Origin: Muribaculaceae bacterium
Lineage (GTDB): Bacteria; Bacteroidota; Bacteroidia; Bacteroidales; Muribaculaceae
Length of the DNA stretch: 40,639 nt
Assembly (NCBI GenBank): GCA_017391675.1
Contig: JAFOXR010000021.1
Span: 1 to 40,639 of the forward strand
Direction: 5' to 3'
The notes below the pieces were generated by a model. The model ran no database searches, had not been told where the DNA came from, and worked only from the letters and a program-made list of their open reading frames with translations. The first letter of the stretch is position 1. Each line of letters begins with the position of its first letter. Below, piece after piece: positions 17,034 through 25,037 of this stretch. Made by a program: the position numbers and the translations under genes.

Positions 17034-17850
17034 AAACTATTGAGTTACAGAAAATTCTGTTTAGTTGTTTTATATAAGTTTTGGGGATATTCCTAAAATA
17101 GTAATACTTTTCATTTGACTCTGGCATTTCTCGATATGCTAAAGAGTGAAGCAACAAGGAGCGATATAGTAAATATGGAAGCCCGAATTTAGCTAAAGCA
17201 AGTTTTTGATTTTTCTCATCGTAAATACCATTTGGTTCATTGTTGATAGTACGACTATAACAATAGGATATGGCAAACGCTTCGGGGTTTATGGTTCGGT
17301 CCGGAAGTTCACGCATATATATCTCCTCTGGTATGGAGAAGTAACGGGTTAATCCTTTCAACTTCAATTTTGCTATACCTCGTCCAGCCCTTATGTTGTA
17401 ATATTCTAAATCCTGTTCATCGCGAAGGGATTCATTAAACGAGTCAACCACATCTTTTACTGCTGGGAATTTCTTCAAAATTGATAATGAATTTATCTTT
17501 ACCACCGAATAATTTCTTGGATTATCTAATTTATTAGATAAAAATATTCCTATTGAGAGTTGACTTGAATTAATACTATTAGGCTTATTGTTTATATATA
17601 CAAAGTGGCTAGTGTAGTCGATGATAATAGGCTTAGTAAGAGCGTAATATCCTCTTCCTGTATGGTCGACGAGCCCATTAAAAACCAATGGCCAAAAGAT
17701 ACTCCAATTAGGATAAGATAGATTTAACTTATAGTTTTCATTTAAAAAGTCACAATGAGCCTTGATATTTTCAAGACTTCGCTTCTCAAACTTACTCAAC
17801 CACACATAGAGCAAATTTTGAAGTTCTGCTATTTTAGTTGGATTACTCAT
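17026..17850 (-). CDS. Defence-module protein with possible winged-helix N-terminus
   Basis: A 274-residue protein of no family I recognise. The N-terminal 80 residues are helical and end in LVFNGLVDHTGRGYYALTKP, which looks like the recognition helix and wing of a winged HTH; this is a pattern judgement, not a match. The rest is mixed alpha/beta, with a basic GRGIAKLKLKGLTRYF stretch and aromatic-rich ends. No signal peptide, membrane helix or nuclease motif is visible. It overlaps the genes on both sides by 8 nt, so it must be made together with the helicase and the coiled-coil protein. In size and place it corresponds to druD of a type I Druantia operon (from memory). A DNA-binding adaptor for the helicase is a reasonable guess. 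Confidence 0.82.
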   Translation of the reverse strand: MSNPTKIAELQNLLYVWLSKFEKRSLENIKAHCDFLNENYKLNLSYPNWSIFWPLVFNGLVDHTGRGYYALTKPIIIDYTSHFVYINNKPNSINSSQLSIGIFLSNKLDNPRNYSVVKINSLSILKKFPAVKDVVDSFNESLRDEQDLEYYNIRAGRGIAKLKLKGLTRYFSIPEEIYMRELPDRTINPEAFAISYCYSRTINNEPNGIYDEKNQKLALAKFGLPYLLYRSLLLHSLAYREMPESNEKYYYFRNIPKTYIKQLNRIFCNSIVYE

Positions 17851-19687
17851 CTATGTATTGTTCAAACATATTCTGTACTTCTGTGATTTGTTTTCGTTCT
17901 TGAATAAGTTCTTCTGGTATCAGGTAACCTAAGTTTGCATCATCTGCAAAATCTAAAGTACTTGGATATTCGAAATAGAAAGACTTATCAATACAACCGA
18001 AGTTTCGGATAACGTCTTTTGACATCGGTATCAACTCATCGTTTTCTACTATAGTACAGAGAATACGAAGGTTAGGAGGAAAAGGGATCCCTGTATCTGG
18101 GAATTTAGTTATAATCCTTTTCTGAAAATCCACAAGTGGCTGCATAAAGTTAGGAAGATATGATATGTTTATATTTTGTAGTAGTAGAAAGTGCATAATA
18201 TCGGGTTCTTCTATACTTTGGGTAACCATATATTCCAACCCATTCTCCCATAAGTCTTTAAACGAAGTCCATTTAGCACTTACATATTCTGTCAGATACT
18301 TACATTTATGAGAGGCCATTATGAAGGATTGTGCAATAGATAGACTCGGACAAAGTACGACATTATATGCAGCCAACACCTTGCTCATTTCAACAGGTTT
18401 ACATTTGGAAGCACCATTAAATTTAAGGATGTTTTCAAGAGATTTTACATATGCTTGAAAACGAGAAATAGGTTTATCCGAAATGTTAATTTCTTCATGA
18501 GAGAAACTCTTTGTTATTTCTTTCGTTATTTTTGTCTCAAAGACCCCCGACATTTTAAAAACCTCATGTATTATTGAGAAATCTTGAATAATAGATTTTT
18601 TTCTACTATTTAAGGTGGCAATAGATTTTTCAAGATCAGCTACTAGCTTTTTCTTTTCAGTTACTATTTCGTCCAACAACTCTATCTCAAAGTTTTTTTC
18701 TTGCAGTTCTTGTTCTTTAAGACTTTTTTGTTCTAAAAGTTCATTGATTTTATTATCCTGTTCTTCTTTCAGATTTAATAATTTCAACTCATAATCAGCT
18801 TTGATTTTATTGAGTTCAGTACTGTTTTCATTTTTCAATTGCTCTAATATATGTACTCTTTCGTCAGCGAGACTTCTCGTTACAACATCCCCGAACCAAG
18901 GAACTTCAGAAATTTCATTAAGTGTATCAAAGGTGAGAGAAATATTAGCATTAATCTTTTTTAGGCGCTTTAATCTATTTTGCAATGTAGACTCATCAAG
19001 TCCTTTTAAAGTAGATAATAAATGCACTAAAAAACTTTCAGAATTGCGAAATGACTTACCTTGTATGATGTTCGCCCAATTTTTCTTCACAACTTTTGAC
19101 AAATACCAGGAAGCCAATTGCTCATCATTCATAATATCAATCAGACCATCATGCTTGGGAAGAGAAATGCCAACTAAGTATTTTACCCCATCGATGGTTA
19201 TTATATTAAGAGAAGATTCTTCCCAATACTTTATAACTCGTTCACTTGAATCAAAACTTATTTGGTAAATCTTATCTCCACCAAATACAAGCTTTTCACC
19301 ATTAATATCTAATAAATCGTTATTTTTTAGAATATCGTAATTATATTGACCATCACTAGAAAATATTCCTTCTAAAGGGGATATTTGTTTCCCGTATTCT
19401 ATCACATCTCCATTCCAATCCCATTCATAGATTTCTGATCCATCAGTTTTGCTAGGTCGTACACGAAGACACACTATTGAACCTTTAAGGCTTTCATAAC
19501 GGGGAAAAAATTTACGCGCAAAGATCTTTCCTCTCGTTGGGAATAATCTTGAAATCTCTGAATGAGCTAGCTGATTGAATTCATGCCAAGAATCACAATA
19601 GCCAAGGACATCAAGATGGGCATTATCTCCCAATTTACTATTTATATATCCAATCACTCTATATTGTTCATAATCAAATTCTTCCAT
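17843..19687 (-). CDS. Defence-module protein with a central long coiled coil
   Basis: A 614-residue protein without a recognised domain. Residues about 1-270 are a mixed globular region (start MEEFDYEQYRVIGYINSKLG). Residues about 274-366 form a long charged coiled coil rich in Lys, Glu and Leu. The C-terminal 240 residues are again globular and contain LAAYNVVLCPSLSIAQSF. No Walker A, nuclease or transmembrane motif is visible. The architecture resembles a scaffold or sensor that dimerises through the coiled coil (inference). It lies 4 nt behind the 528-residue gene and overlaps the 274-residue gene by 8 nt. In order and length it matches druC of type I Druantia as I remember it. The gene is conspicuously AT-rich. 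Confidence 0.83.
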   Translation of the reverse strand: MEEFDYEQYRVIGYINSKLGDNAHLDVLGYCDSWHEFNQLAHSEISRLFPTRGKIFARKFFPRYESLKGSIVCLRVRPSKTDGSEIYEWDWNGDVIEYGKQISPLEGIFSSDGQYNYDILKNNDLLDINGEKLVFGGDKIYQISFDSSERVIKYWEESSLNIITIDGVKYLVGISLPKHDGLIDIMNDEQLASWYLSKVVKKNWANIIQGKSFRNSESFLVHLLSTLKGLDESTLQNRLKRLKKINANISLTFDTLNEISEVPWFGDVVTRSLADERVHILEQLKNENSTELNKIKADYELKLLNLKEEQDNKINELLEQKSLKEQELQEKNFEIELLDEIVTEKKKLVADLEKSIATLNSRKKSIIQDFSIIHEVFKMSGVFETKITKEITKSFSHEEINISDKPISRFQAYVKSLENILKFNGASKCKPVEMSKVLAAYNVVLCPSLSIAQSFIMASHKCKYLTEYVSAKWTSFKDLWENGLEYMVTQSIEEPDIMHFLLLQNINISYLPNFMQPLVDFQKRIITKFPDTGIPFPPNLRILCTIVENDELIPMSKDVIRNFGCIDKSFYFEYPSTLDFADDANLGYLIPEELIQERKQITEVQNMFEQYIDE

Positions 19688-19691
19688 GATG

Positions 19692-21278
19692 TTATTTTGT
19701 TAAATTGATAGCTATATTGTTTTCTCTTTTATGATATTCGCCAAATACTAAAGCTTTTGCCCAGCGCTTTGTTACACTTGCATCTAATATTTCATCAAAA
19801 TCGCTTGCACAAGAAAAATCCAAACCAACAATTCCTGTTTCTGATATTCCATTATTCCATATAGCAGGTTCTTTCCCTATTTGCCAATTGTTGTAATTCT
19901 CTTGCCATTCTACAACGCTTGCAGAAGTGTCAACTACATCTATTTTTATTTTTTTCATATCTGGTAGCTTTATGAAATGACTACCAACATCTAGATGGTT
20001 TAAAGAATAGTTCCCCTCGACAGGAATTTCTTTCAACGCTTTCCCGTCAATCCAAACCATAGTAGGCTTAAGTAATCGTAAAATAGGTGTGGCCCCTTTT
20101 AAATAAGTATTTCTTCCGATCTTTAATCCACCAAAAATTTCATAAGCTCGTTTCTTTGTAAAAAAGATTTCCGTTAAATGACATCTAATTATCTTATAAA
20201 TAATGACATTTCTATTTTCGAAAAGGACTTCACACTTTTTACTCATTCTGTAATTAAAATCAATAGATATTCTATCTCTAAAGAAGACCGCTATGCCATA
20301 CATTCCTGACTGTTTTGTATAATCATCTTCATTTGCATCAATATATCTTACTTCTTGCCAACGATTGTCATATATGTCATCCTTCTTAAAAAGAAGTATT
20401 CCTTCCCTTTTGAAATGGAATTTCTTTTCAAAATCAGAATATTTTATATCACTGAGTAAATAATTACACAATAAATTCAGATTCTCATCACGAAGTTCTA
20501 AAAAGGTCAAATCATCCGTAATATACGCGAATACGTTATTTAATTTAGAATCAGTACAAACCTCTCTTTCTCGTATTTTGTACTTCCCATTCCATCGTAG
20601 GTAAAAATTATATATCTGAGACAAATAGTCTTCAGCAGAAATAGAATTATTGATCACTTCTTTGGCATGATTTGTTTCTAAATAATAATCTAACCACTTT
20701 CGGTTGAGAATCTTCCAAAAATCAACTTGTGTAATATCTTCTCCAGGGTAAAGATGTTTATCCACAAACAATTTTGCAATATATAGCAAATCTTCATCGG
20801 TAAATACACGCTTAGCTTGTGTTAATGGATATTGAACATAACAATATGATCCCGATCGTCTCTCGTTCTCGGTTATTCTAAAATGATTTTTGTTGCACCA
20901 TTTATAAAGTAAAGACCATATTTTATCTTGATGACTAGGCATCCACTCTTTGGATATGTAATCTTCGTTTAGTCCAACCACTTGTGATAATCGGGCATAA
21001 TATGCTTTTGGCGTTAACCCTCCGCTATAAGCTCTTTTAGAAGCAGCAAAAAGTTGAATTGCAATAATACCTTTTGCGTCCAAATGATCATAAATGTTTT
21101 TTCTATGATTACTACGAACCGAAGACATTAGCGCTACTTCTGTCGTGTGATTTTCTTTACAAAAATCATCAATAAAAGATTGGTCGACAACCAACGCTAC
21201 ATATGAACCCATATTCTCCTTTGAAAAAATGCGCTCGTCAACATAATCACAAAAGCTTCTAAATATATCCATCTGCAC
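19692..21278 (-). CDS. First gene of the defence module, function unknown
   Basis: A 528-residue protein I do not recognise. It begins MQMDIFRSFCDYVDERIF; the start could also be the second Met, two codons later. The first 200 residues are helix-rich with many aromatic and basic residues (AKGIIAIQLFAASKRAYSGG); the second half reads as beta-rich (YNNWQIGKEP, GIVGLDFSCASDFDEI). No signal peptide, membrane segment or nucleotide-binding motif is seen. It is the promoter-proximal gene of the four-gene unit, with a -7 box about 40 bases upstream, and is among the most AT-rich genes in the window (the 60 bases from 20161 hold only 13 G or C), suggesting transfer. In order and size it corresponds to druB of type I Druantia (from memory). 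Confidence 0.83.
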   Translation of the reverse strand: MQMDIFRSFCDYVDERIFSKENMGSYVALVVDQSFIDDFCKENHTTEVALMSSVRSNHRKNIYDHLDAKGIIAIQLFAASKRAYSGGLTPKAYYARLSQVVGLNEDYISKEWMPSHQDKIWSLLYKWCNKNHFRITENERRSGSYCYVQYPLTQAKRVFTDEDLLYIAKLFVDKHLYPGEDITQVDFWKILNRKWLDYYLETNHAKEVINNSISAEDYLSQIYNFYLRWNGKYKIREREVCTDSKLNNVFAYITDDLTFLELRDENLNLLCNYLLSDIKYSDFEKKFHFKREGILLFKKDDIYDNRWQEVRYIDANEDDYTKQSGMYGIAVFFRDRISIDFNYRMSKKCEVLFENRNVIIYKIIRCHLTEIFFTKKRAYEIFGGLKIGRNTYLKGATPILRLLKPTMVWIDGKALKEIPVEGNYSLNHLDVGSHFIKLPDMKKIKIDVVDTSASVVEWQENYNNWQIGKEPAIWNNGISETGIVGLDFSCASDFDEILDASVTKRWAKALVFGEYHKRENNIAINLTK

Positions 21279-21316
21279 GATTATTGAATATTACAATTAA
21301 TGGTAGAATTCTCAGC

Positions 21317-21324
21317 CAAAATTA
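21317..21324 (-). promoter_or_regulatory. -7 box of the helicase module
   Basis: TAATTTTG on the minus strand fits TAnnTTTG about 40 bases upstream of the first gene. No clear -33 box accompanies it, which could mean weak or activated expression. Confidence 0.4.
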
Positions 21325-21425
21325 CTTTTATGCGGTTTGTATCTTCCATAATCACATTTGTTTGTAACAAAATTAGTGATTTTATGTCACTTTATTACAT
21401 GCGGGAGGATTTATTTTGTTTTAGC

Positions 21426-21458
21426 TTTGCTTTTTTTGAATCTTATGGTGTAACTTTG
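21426..21458 (+). promoter_or_regulatory. Promoter of the yfcE-like operon
   Basis: TTTG (21426-21429), 21 nt, then TAACTTTG (21451-21458) fits the Bacteroidota consensus in both boxes and spacing. The ATG follows at 21480. Confidence 0.65.
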
Positions 21459-21479
21459 CGATAAGTTCATTAACGGAAT

Positions 21480-21974
21480 ATGAAAAGGATAGGTATTTTG
21501 TCGGATACGCATTCGTTTTGGGACGATAAGTATGTGCAGTATTTTACTGGTTGCGATGAGATATGGCATGCTGGCGATATAGGTGCTGAAGATGTCATTA
21601 ACCGCCTGGAGGATATTGCTCCCGTTAGGGCTGTGTACGGCAATTGTGATGGAGGCATGATGCGTCGCCGTTTCAAAGAACAGGAGTGCTTTGAGGTAGA
21701 AGGCGTGAAGGTGTTCATGACACATATAGGAGGCTATCCGGGCAAGTATGCTCCTGGCATTAAGACCTCGCTGATGAGAGAAAAACCGCAATTGATGGTG
21801 TGCGGCCATTCTCATATTCTGAAGGTTATCCCGGACCGTTTGCTGGATTTGCTGCACATCAATCCTGGTGCTGCGGGCAAGCAGGGGTGGCAAGTGGTCC
21901 GTACGCTTGTTGTCATCACTCTTGATGCGGGAACGATAAAGGATTGTGAGGTAATAGAATTAGGTAACAGATAA
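21480..21974 (+). CDS. YfcE/MJ0936-family metallophosphoesterase
   Basis: A 164-residue cytoplasmic phosphodiesterase with the complete two-metal calcineurin-like motif set: SDTH (residues 8-11), HAGD, GNCD, the histidine in THIGGYPG, and GHSH, ending with the INPGA(A)G motif typical of this family. Members hydrolyse artificial phosphodiesters; the natural substrate is mostly unknown. The strong promoter just upstream makes this the first gene of a three-gene operon with a SPOR-like lipoprotein (13 nt later) and a GNAT acetyltransferase. It marks the point where core-genome composition resumes after the AT-rich defence module. Confidence 0.94.
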   Translation: MKRIGILSDTHSFWDDKYVQYFTGCDEIWHAGDIGAEDVINRLEDIAPVRAVYGNCDGGMMRRRFKEQECFEVEGVKVFMTHIGGYPGKYAPGIKTSLMREKPQLMVCGHSHILKVIPDRLLDLLHINPGAAGKQGWQVVRTLVVITLDAGTIKDCEVIELGNR

Positions 21975-21987
21975 AAACATAAGATTT

Positions 21988-22497
21988 ATGAAGACAATAT
22001 TGAAATTGAGCGTGATGTCGCTAGTGCTGCTTGTTGCGGCAACATCTTGCAAGACTACTGAGGAAAATTATAAGGCGGCCTACGATATAGCTGTGAAGAA
22101 AAACGAGAAGGGTGCCGATAAGGGAATTACGGCTATAATTGAGAAAGAGAAGAGAATGAATGAGTATACAGTAATTGAGGGAGACTCTGTGCGCGTGATT
22201 ACCGAACTGGTGACATTGCTCGATGCTAATGGTGCAGCCATGAAGAGATATGGAGTAGTGGTGGGCGAATACAAGCAGGTGTTCAATGCCCGTTCGTTCC
22301 GTAACCGTATAAATGCGGCTGAGCAGGATACTGTGTCGCCGTCTTATGTGGCTATGAGTCCGCAGAAACGCTATTATGTAGTGTATAAGGGATTTGATGA
22401 CAAGAAGGAGGCTTCTTCTTTCATGAAAAACAAGTCCAATTTCAAGATAAATGTGCCTATTGCCGAGCCTTGGATTCTTGAATTGCCGCAAAAATGA
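21988..22497 (+). CDS. Lipoprotein with probable SPOR-like C-terminal domain
   Basis: A 169-residue protein with a lipoprotein signal: basic start MKTILK, a hydrophobic core, then VAATSC with the lipidated cysteine at residue 21. The C-terminal half (YYVVYKGFDDKKEASSFMKN, about residues 128-147) has the aromatic-beta-strand-plus-helix look of a SPOR domain, which binds denuded peptidoglycan glycan strands. The match is by eye and weaker than for the signal peptide. It overlaps the next gene by 4 nt (ATGA), so they are translationally coupled. Likely an outer-membrane-anchored periplasmic cell-wall protein. Confidence 0.8.
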   Translation: MKTILKLSVMSLVLLVAATSCKTTEENYKAAYDIAVKKNEKGADKGITAIIEKEKRMNEYTVIEGDSVRVITELVTLLDANGAAMKRYGVVVGEYKQVFNARSFRNRINAAEQDTVSPSYVAMSPQKRYYVVYKGFDDKKEASSFMKNKSNFKINVPIAEPWILELPQK

Positions 22498-23006
22498 GCC
22501 TTAGCGATAGAGATATCTTCAGCTTGAAACAAGGGTGGAAGCGTGGATTCGGTGACGATGATGCGTTTGTTGATTATTTCTTTGCCGAATATGACAGCGA
22601 GGACACTCGCATCGTGCGGAGAAATGAAGCGGAAGAAATCATTGCCCAGATGCACTATTTCATCTTTGATGATGAATCGTGCGGAGATAGAGGCTGTTAC
22701 ATATACGGTGTGACTACCTTGCCCGAATATCGCGGGCATGGCGTGGCGCAAGGCATGATAGAAGAATGCATGGAGCTATTGCGCAGCAGAGGCGTGGCTT
22801 ATGCTGTGCTGATTGCCGAAAATGATACATTGTGCAAGTGGTATGCAAAAATGGGGTTTGTTCAGCTATGGCATGAAATTGCAGTTACAGGTGTGCGTGA
22901 CGGTATGAACTTCGCAATGGAAGACAGGTCGCTTAACCGGGGAATGTATTATATGATGAAACCTGGCTTGAAGAATTTTGCATCAAGCATACGGATAGGC
23001 TGTTAA
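22494..23006 (+). CDS. GNAT-family N-acetyltransferase
   Basis: A 170-residue acetyl-CoA-dependent acetyltransferase. The acetyl-CoA pyrophosphate-binding motif A is seen as YIYGVTTLPEYRGHGVAQGM (R/Q-x-x-G-x-G/A type), followed by LLRSRGVAYAVLIAENDT and the C-terminal motif B WYAKMGFVQLWHE. The substrate (small molecule or protein N-terminus/lysine) cannot be predicted. The start overlaps the lipoprotein stop by 4 nt; the stop codon lies inside a hairpin shared with the convergent porE-like gene. Confidence 0.9.
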   Translation: MSLSDRDIFSLKQGWKRGFGDDDAFVDYFFAEYDSEDTRIVRRNEAEEIIAQMHYFIFDDESCGDRGCYIYGVTTLPEYRGHGVAQGMIEECMELLRSRGVAYAVLIAENDTLCKWYAKMGFVQLWHEIAVTGVRDGMNFAMEDRSLNRGMYYMMKPGLKNFASSIRIGC

Positions 23007-23027
23007 TCAGTGAAATTTCTCACTGAT
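23006..23027. terminator. Shared hairpin between convergent genes
   Basis: ATCAGTGA (23006-23013) and TCACTGAT (23020-23027) form a perfect 8-bp stem with a 6-nt loop. It begins on the last base of the GNAT stop codon and contains the stop codon of the convergent porE-like gene. Neither side has a strong T-tract, so terminator activity is uncertain. Confidence 0.5.
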
Positions 23028-24999
23028 AGTAATCGTAAGTTGTGCTTATTACCTGGAATTCGGTACGGCGGTTTATCTGGTCGGCAATATCCTTGTCCTT
23101 CATTGGCAGAGCGAAGATATAGTCTTCGTTAAGCTCGTCGCCTTCGTTGAATTGCGGATATAGTCGAGCAATGCGCTTGGTCACTACTTTCGGGCGAGTC
23201 TTTCCGTAGCCTTTATACTGCAGTCTTTCCGGGTCAATCCCTTGAGAGATGAGGTAGTCCACTACCGATTTTGCACGGCGCTCGCTCAATTTGTTGTTAT
23301 ATTCATCGCTTCCCACGCGGTCGGTGTGAGAAGACATTTCTATTTTTATGTTAGGGTTGTCCTTGAGCAGTTGTGCCATCTCGTCAAGAGCCTGTTTGGA
23401 TTCATCGCGTAGAACGGCTTTGTCGAAGTCGTAGAAAATGTTTTCTACAACTTGCGGTTTCTGCATTGCTGCAAGAATGAAGTCCACAAAGTATTCGGCA
23501 TCTTCTTCAATGGTGTCGCTCTCGAACTCCTGCTTTCCGTTAAGATAATCCTTAGCACCTGCCAGCATTACATATTTCACGCCTCGTTGCAGCTTGAAAC
23601 GGAAAGAACCGTCGGGCTTGCCCATCGCTTTCTGGTTGGAGCCGTCGTCGCCCACGATGCGTATTACAGCATTTGGAACGGGCTCTTCGTCCTTGTCAAG
23701 AACCGAGCCAGAAATCCAAATCTGCAAGTCGGGCAGATTGAAACTGTAGATGTGGTCATATCCTCGTGCATCATTACGGTTGGAACTGAAGAATCCTGAT
23801 TCTCCCTCGCCAAAAGTGATTCCGAAATCATCGCCTGCCGAGTTCATGGGAGCCCCCATGTTCTCAATGTTCCATGCGCCCGAAGGAGTGACTTCGGCAC
23901 GGAACAGGTCAAGTCCTCCCATTCCTGCATGTCCGTCGCTGGCAAAATACATTGTGCTGTCGTTGCGCCAGTATGGGAAACGCTCGTCACCAGGCGTGTT
24001 GATGACATCGCCAAGGTTTTCCAGCGTGCCCACTCTTTCCTTGAGGCTTATACGCCATATATCCTTTCCTCCTTTTCCGCCCGGCATATCGCTCACGAAA
24101 TAAAGCCAGTTGCCGTCGGCGCTTATTGCAGGGTCACCGTATGCCGAGATTGTGTCAGCTGTGATTTCAAATTTTACAGGTGCGCTCCATTGCGCTTCCG
24201 AGCGTTGTGAAGTGTATATTTCCACTGAAGTATTGGCGTTAGGTTCGCGGCGGGCCTTAGCAAGATACATTGTAGTACCGTCGGGGGTGAATGCAGTGAT
24301 ACCCTCGTCAAGCTCGCTGTTCAGTTCGCCTTCAGCCGGTTCGGGCCTTTGCCATGCACCTTTCTCGTCTTTCTTGGCTACAAACACATCGCTTTTCTTC
24401 GTTCCAGTGATTTCGCTTTTGTTGTCGCCAGTAGCTTTTTCGGTAGAAGAAGTGAAGTATAGCTGAGTGTTGTCGCCAGGCAGGAACATCGGTGCAAAAT
24501 CGGCGCGTCGTGAATTGAACAGCTTGGCGTTTTTCACAATGTGGCGTGTAGGGTTCTCTTTCCATTTCAGAGCCAGTTGACAACCCCGCTTGCCGTCCTT
24601 GGCAATTTTAGAAGAAGGGACAAGATCAAGAAACTTGTCGTAGTTTTTCAATGCAGCGGCATATTTACCTTCTTTGTGTTGAGACTGAGCCAGGTACAGG
24701 TATGACATACTGTCGGGGTATTCATATCTTATGGCATTCTGGTAGGCGGCAGAAGCTCTGGCCGACATGTTGATTCTGCGATAGCATTCTCCCATTTTGA
24801 ACGCTATGACACCACGAGTGGGTCTTTCCTCCCGCTTTTTCATCTTGTTGTATACTTTGCGGTAGGTGTTGGCAGCGTCGTAGTATTCTCCGCGTTCCAT
24901 TTGTTCATCGGCAACGCTGAGTTTCGCTCCTCCGCAACCCGTCAATGCAAAGCATAAGAGTGCAGCAAAAGCGTATAGTATGTAAAAATGCTTCTTCAT
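23020..24999 (-). CDS. porE: PorE-like OmpA-family lipoprotein (T9SS-associated)
   Basis: A 659-residue outer-membrane lipoprotein; the signal ends CFALTGC with Cys22 lipidated. In order it has TPR repeats (about 30-150; ANTYRKVYNKM, AALKNYDKFLDLVP), a PD40/WD40-like beta-propeller (about 165-425; repeats such as GDNTQLYFTSS, DGNWLYFVSDMPGGKGGKDI and DSTMYFASDGHAGMGGLDLF), a carboxypeptidase-regulatory-like beta domain (ISGSVLDKDEEPVPNAVIRI), and an OmpA peptidoglycan-binding domain (SHTDRVGSDEYNNKLSERRA, with the binding Asp and Arg). This TPR-propeller-CRD-OmpA layout and length match PorE (PG1058) of Porphyromonas gingivalis, which anchors the type IX secretion machinery to peptidoglycan. 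Other Bacteroidota OmpA lipoproteins share parts of this layout. It follows queA after 38 nt and is likely cotranscribed with it. Confidence 0.85.
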   Translation of the reverse strand: MKKHFYILYAFAALLCFALTGCGGAKLSVADEQMERGEYYDAANTYRKVYNKMKKREERPTRGVIAFKMGECYRRINMSARASAAYQNAIRYEYPDSMSYLYLAQSQHKEGKYAAALKNYDKFLDLVPSSKIAKDGKRGCQLALKWKENPTRHIVKNAKLFNSRRADFAPMFLPGDNTQLYFTSSTEKATGDNKSEITGTKKSDVFVAKKDEKGAWQRPEPAEGELNSELDEGITAFTPDGTTMYLAKARREPNANTSVEIYTSQRSEAQWSAPVKFEITADTISAYGDPAISADGNWLYFVSDMPGGKGGKDIWRISLKERVGTLENLGDVINTPGDERFPYWRNDSTMYFASDGHAGMGGLDLFRAEVTPSGAWNIENMGAPMNSAGDDFGITFGEGESGFFSSNRNDARGYDHIYSFNLPDLQIWISGSVLDKDEEPVPNAVIRIVGDDGSNQKAMGKPDGSFRFKLQRGVKYVMLAGAKDYLNGKQEFESDTIEEDAEYFVDFILAAMQKPQVVENIFYDFDKAVLRDESKQALDEMAQLLKDNPNIKIEMSSHTDRVGSDEYNNKLSERRAKSVVDYLISQGIDPERLQYKGYGKTRPKVVTKRIARLYPQFNEGDELNEDYIFALPMKDKDIADQINRRTEFQVISTTYDYYQ

Positions 25000-25037
25000 C
25001 GTAATTATATCAACGAGAAAGGCTGCCGTTTATTGTA

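Noticed and set aside
11844..21278. DISARM system
   Set aside because: There is a DUF1998-type helicase, but no separate DrmB, no phospholipase-D-like DrmC and no DNA methyltransferase.
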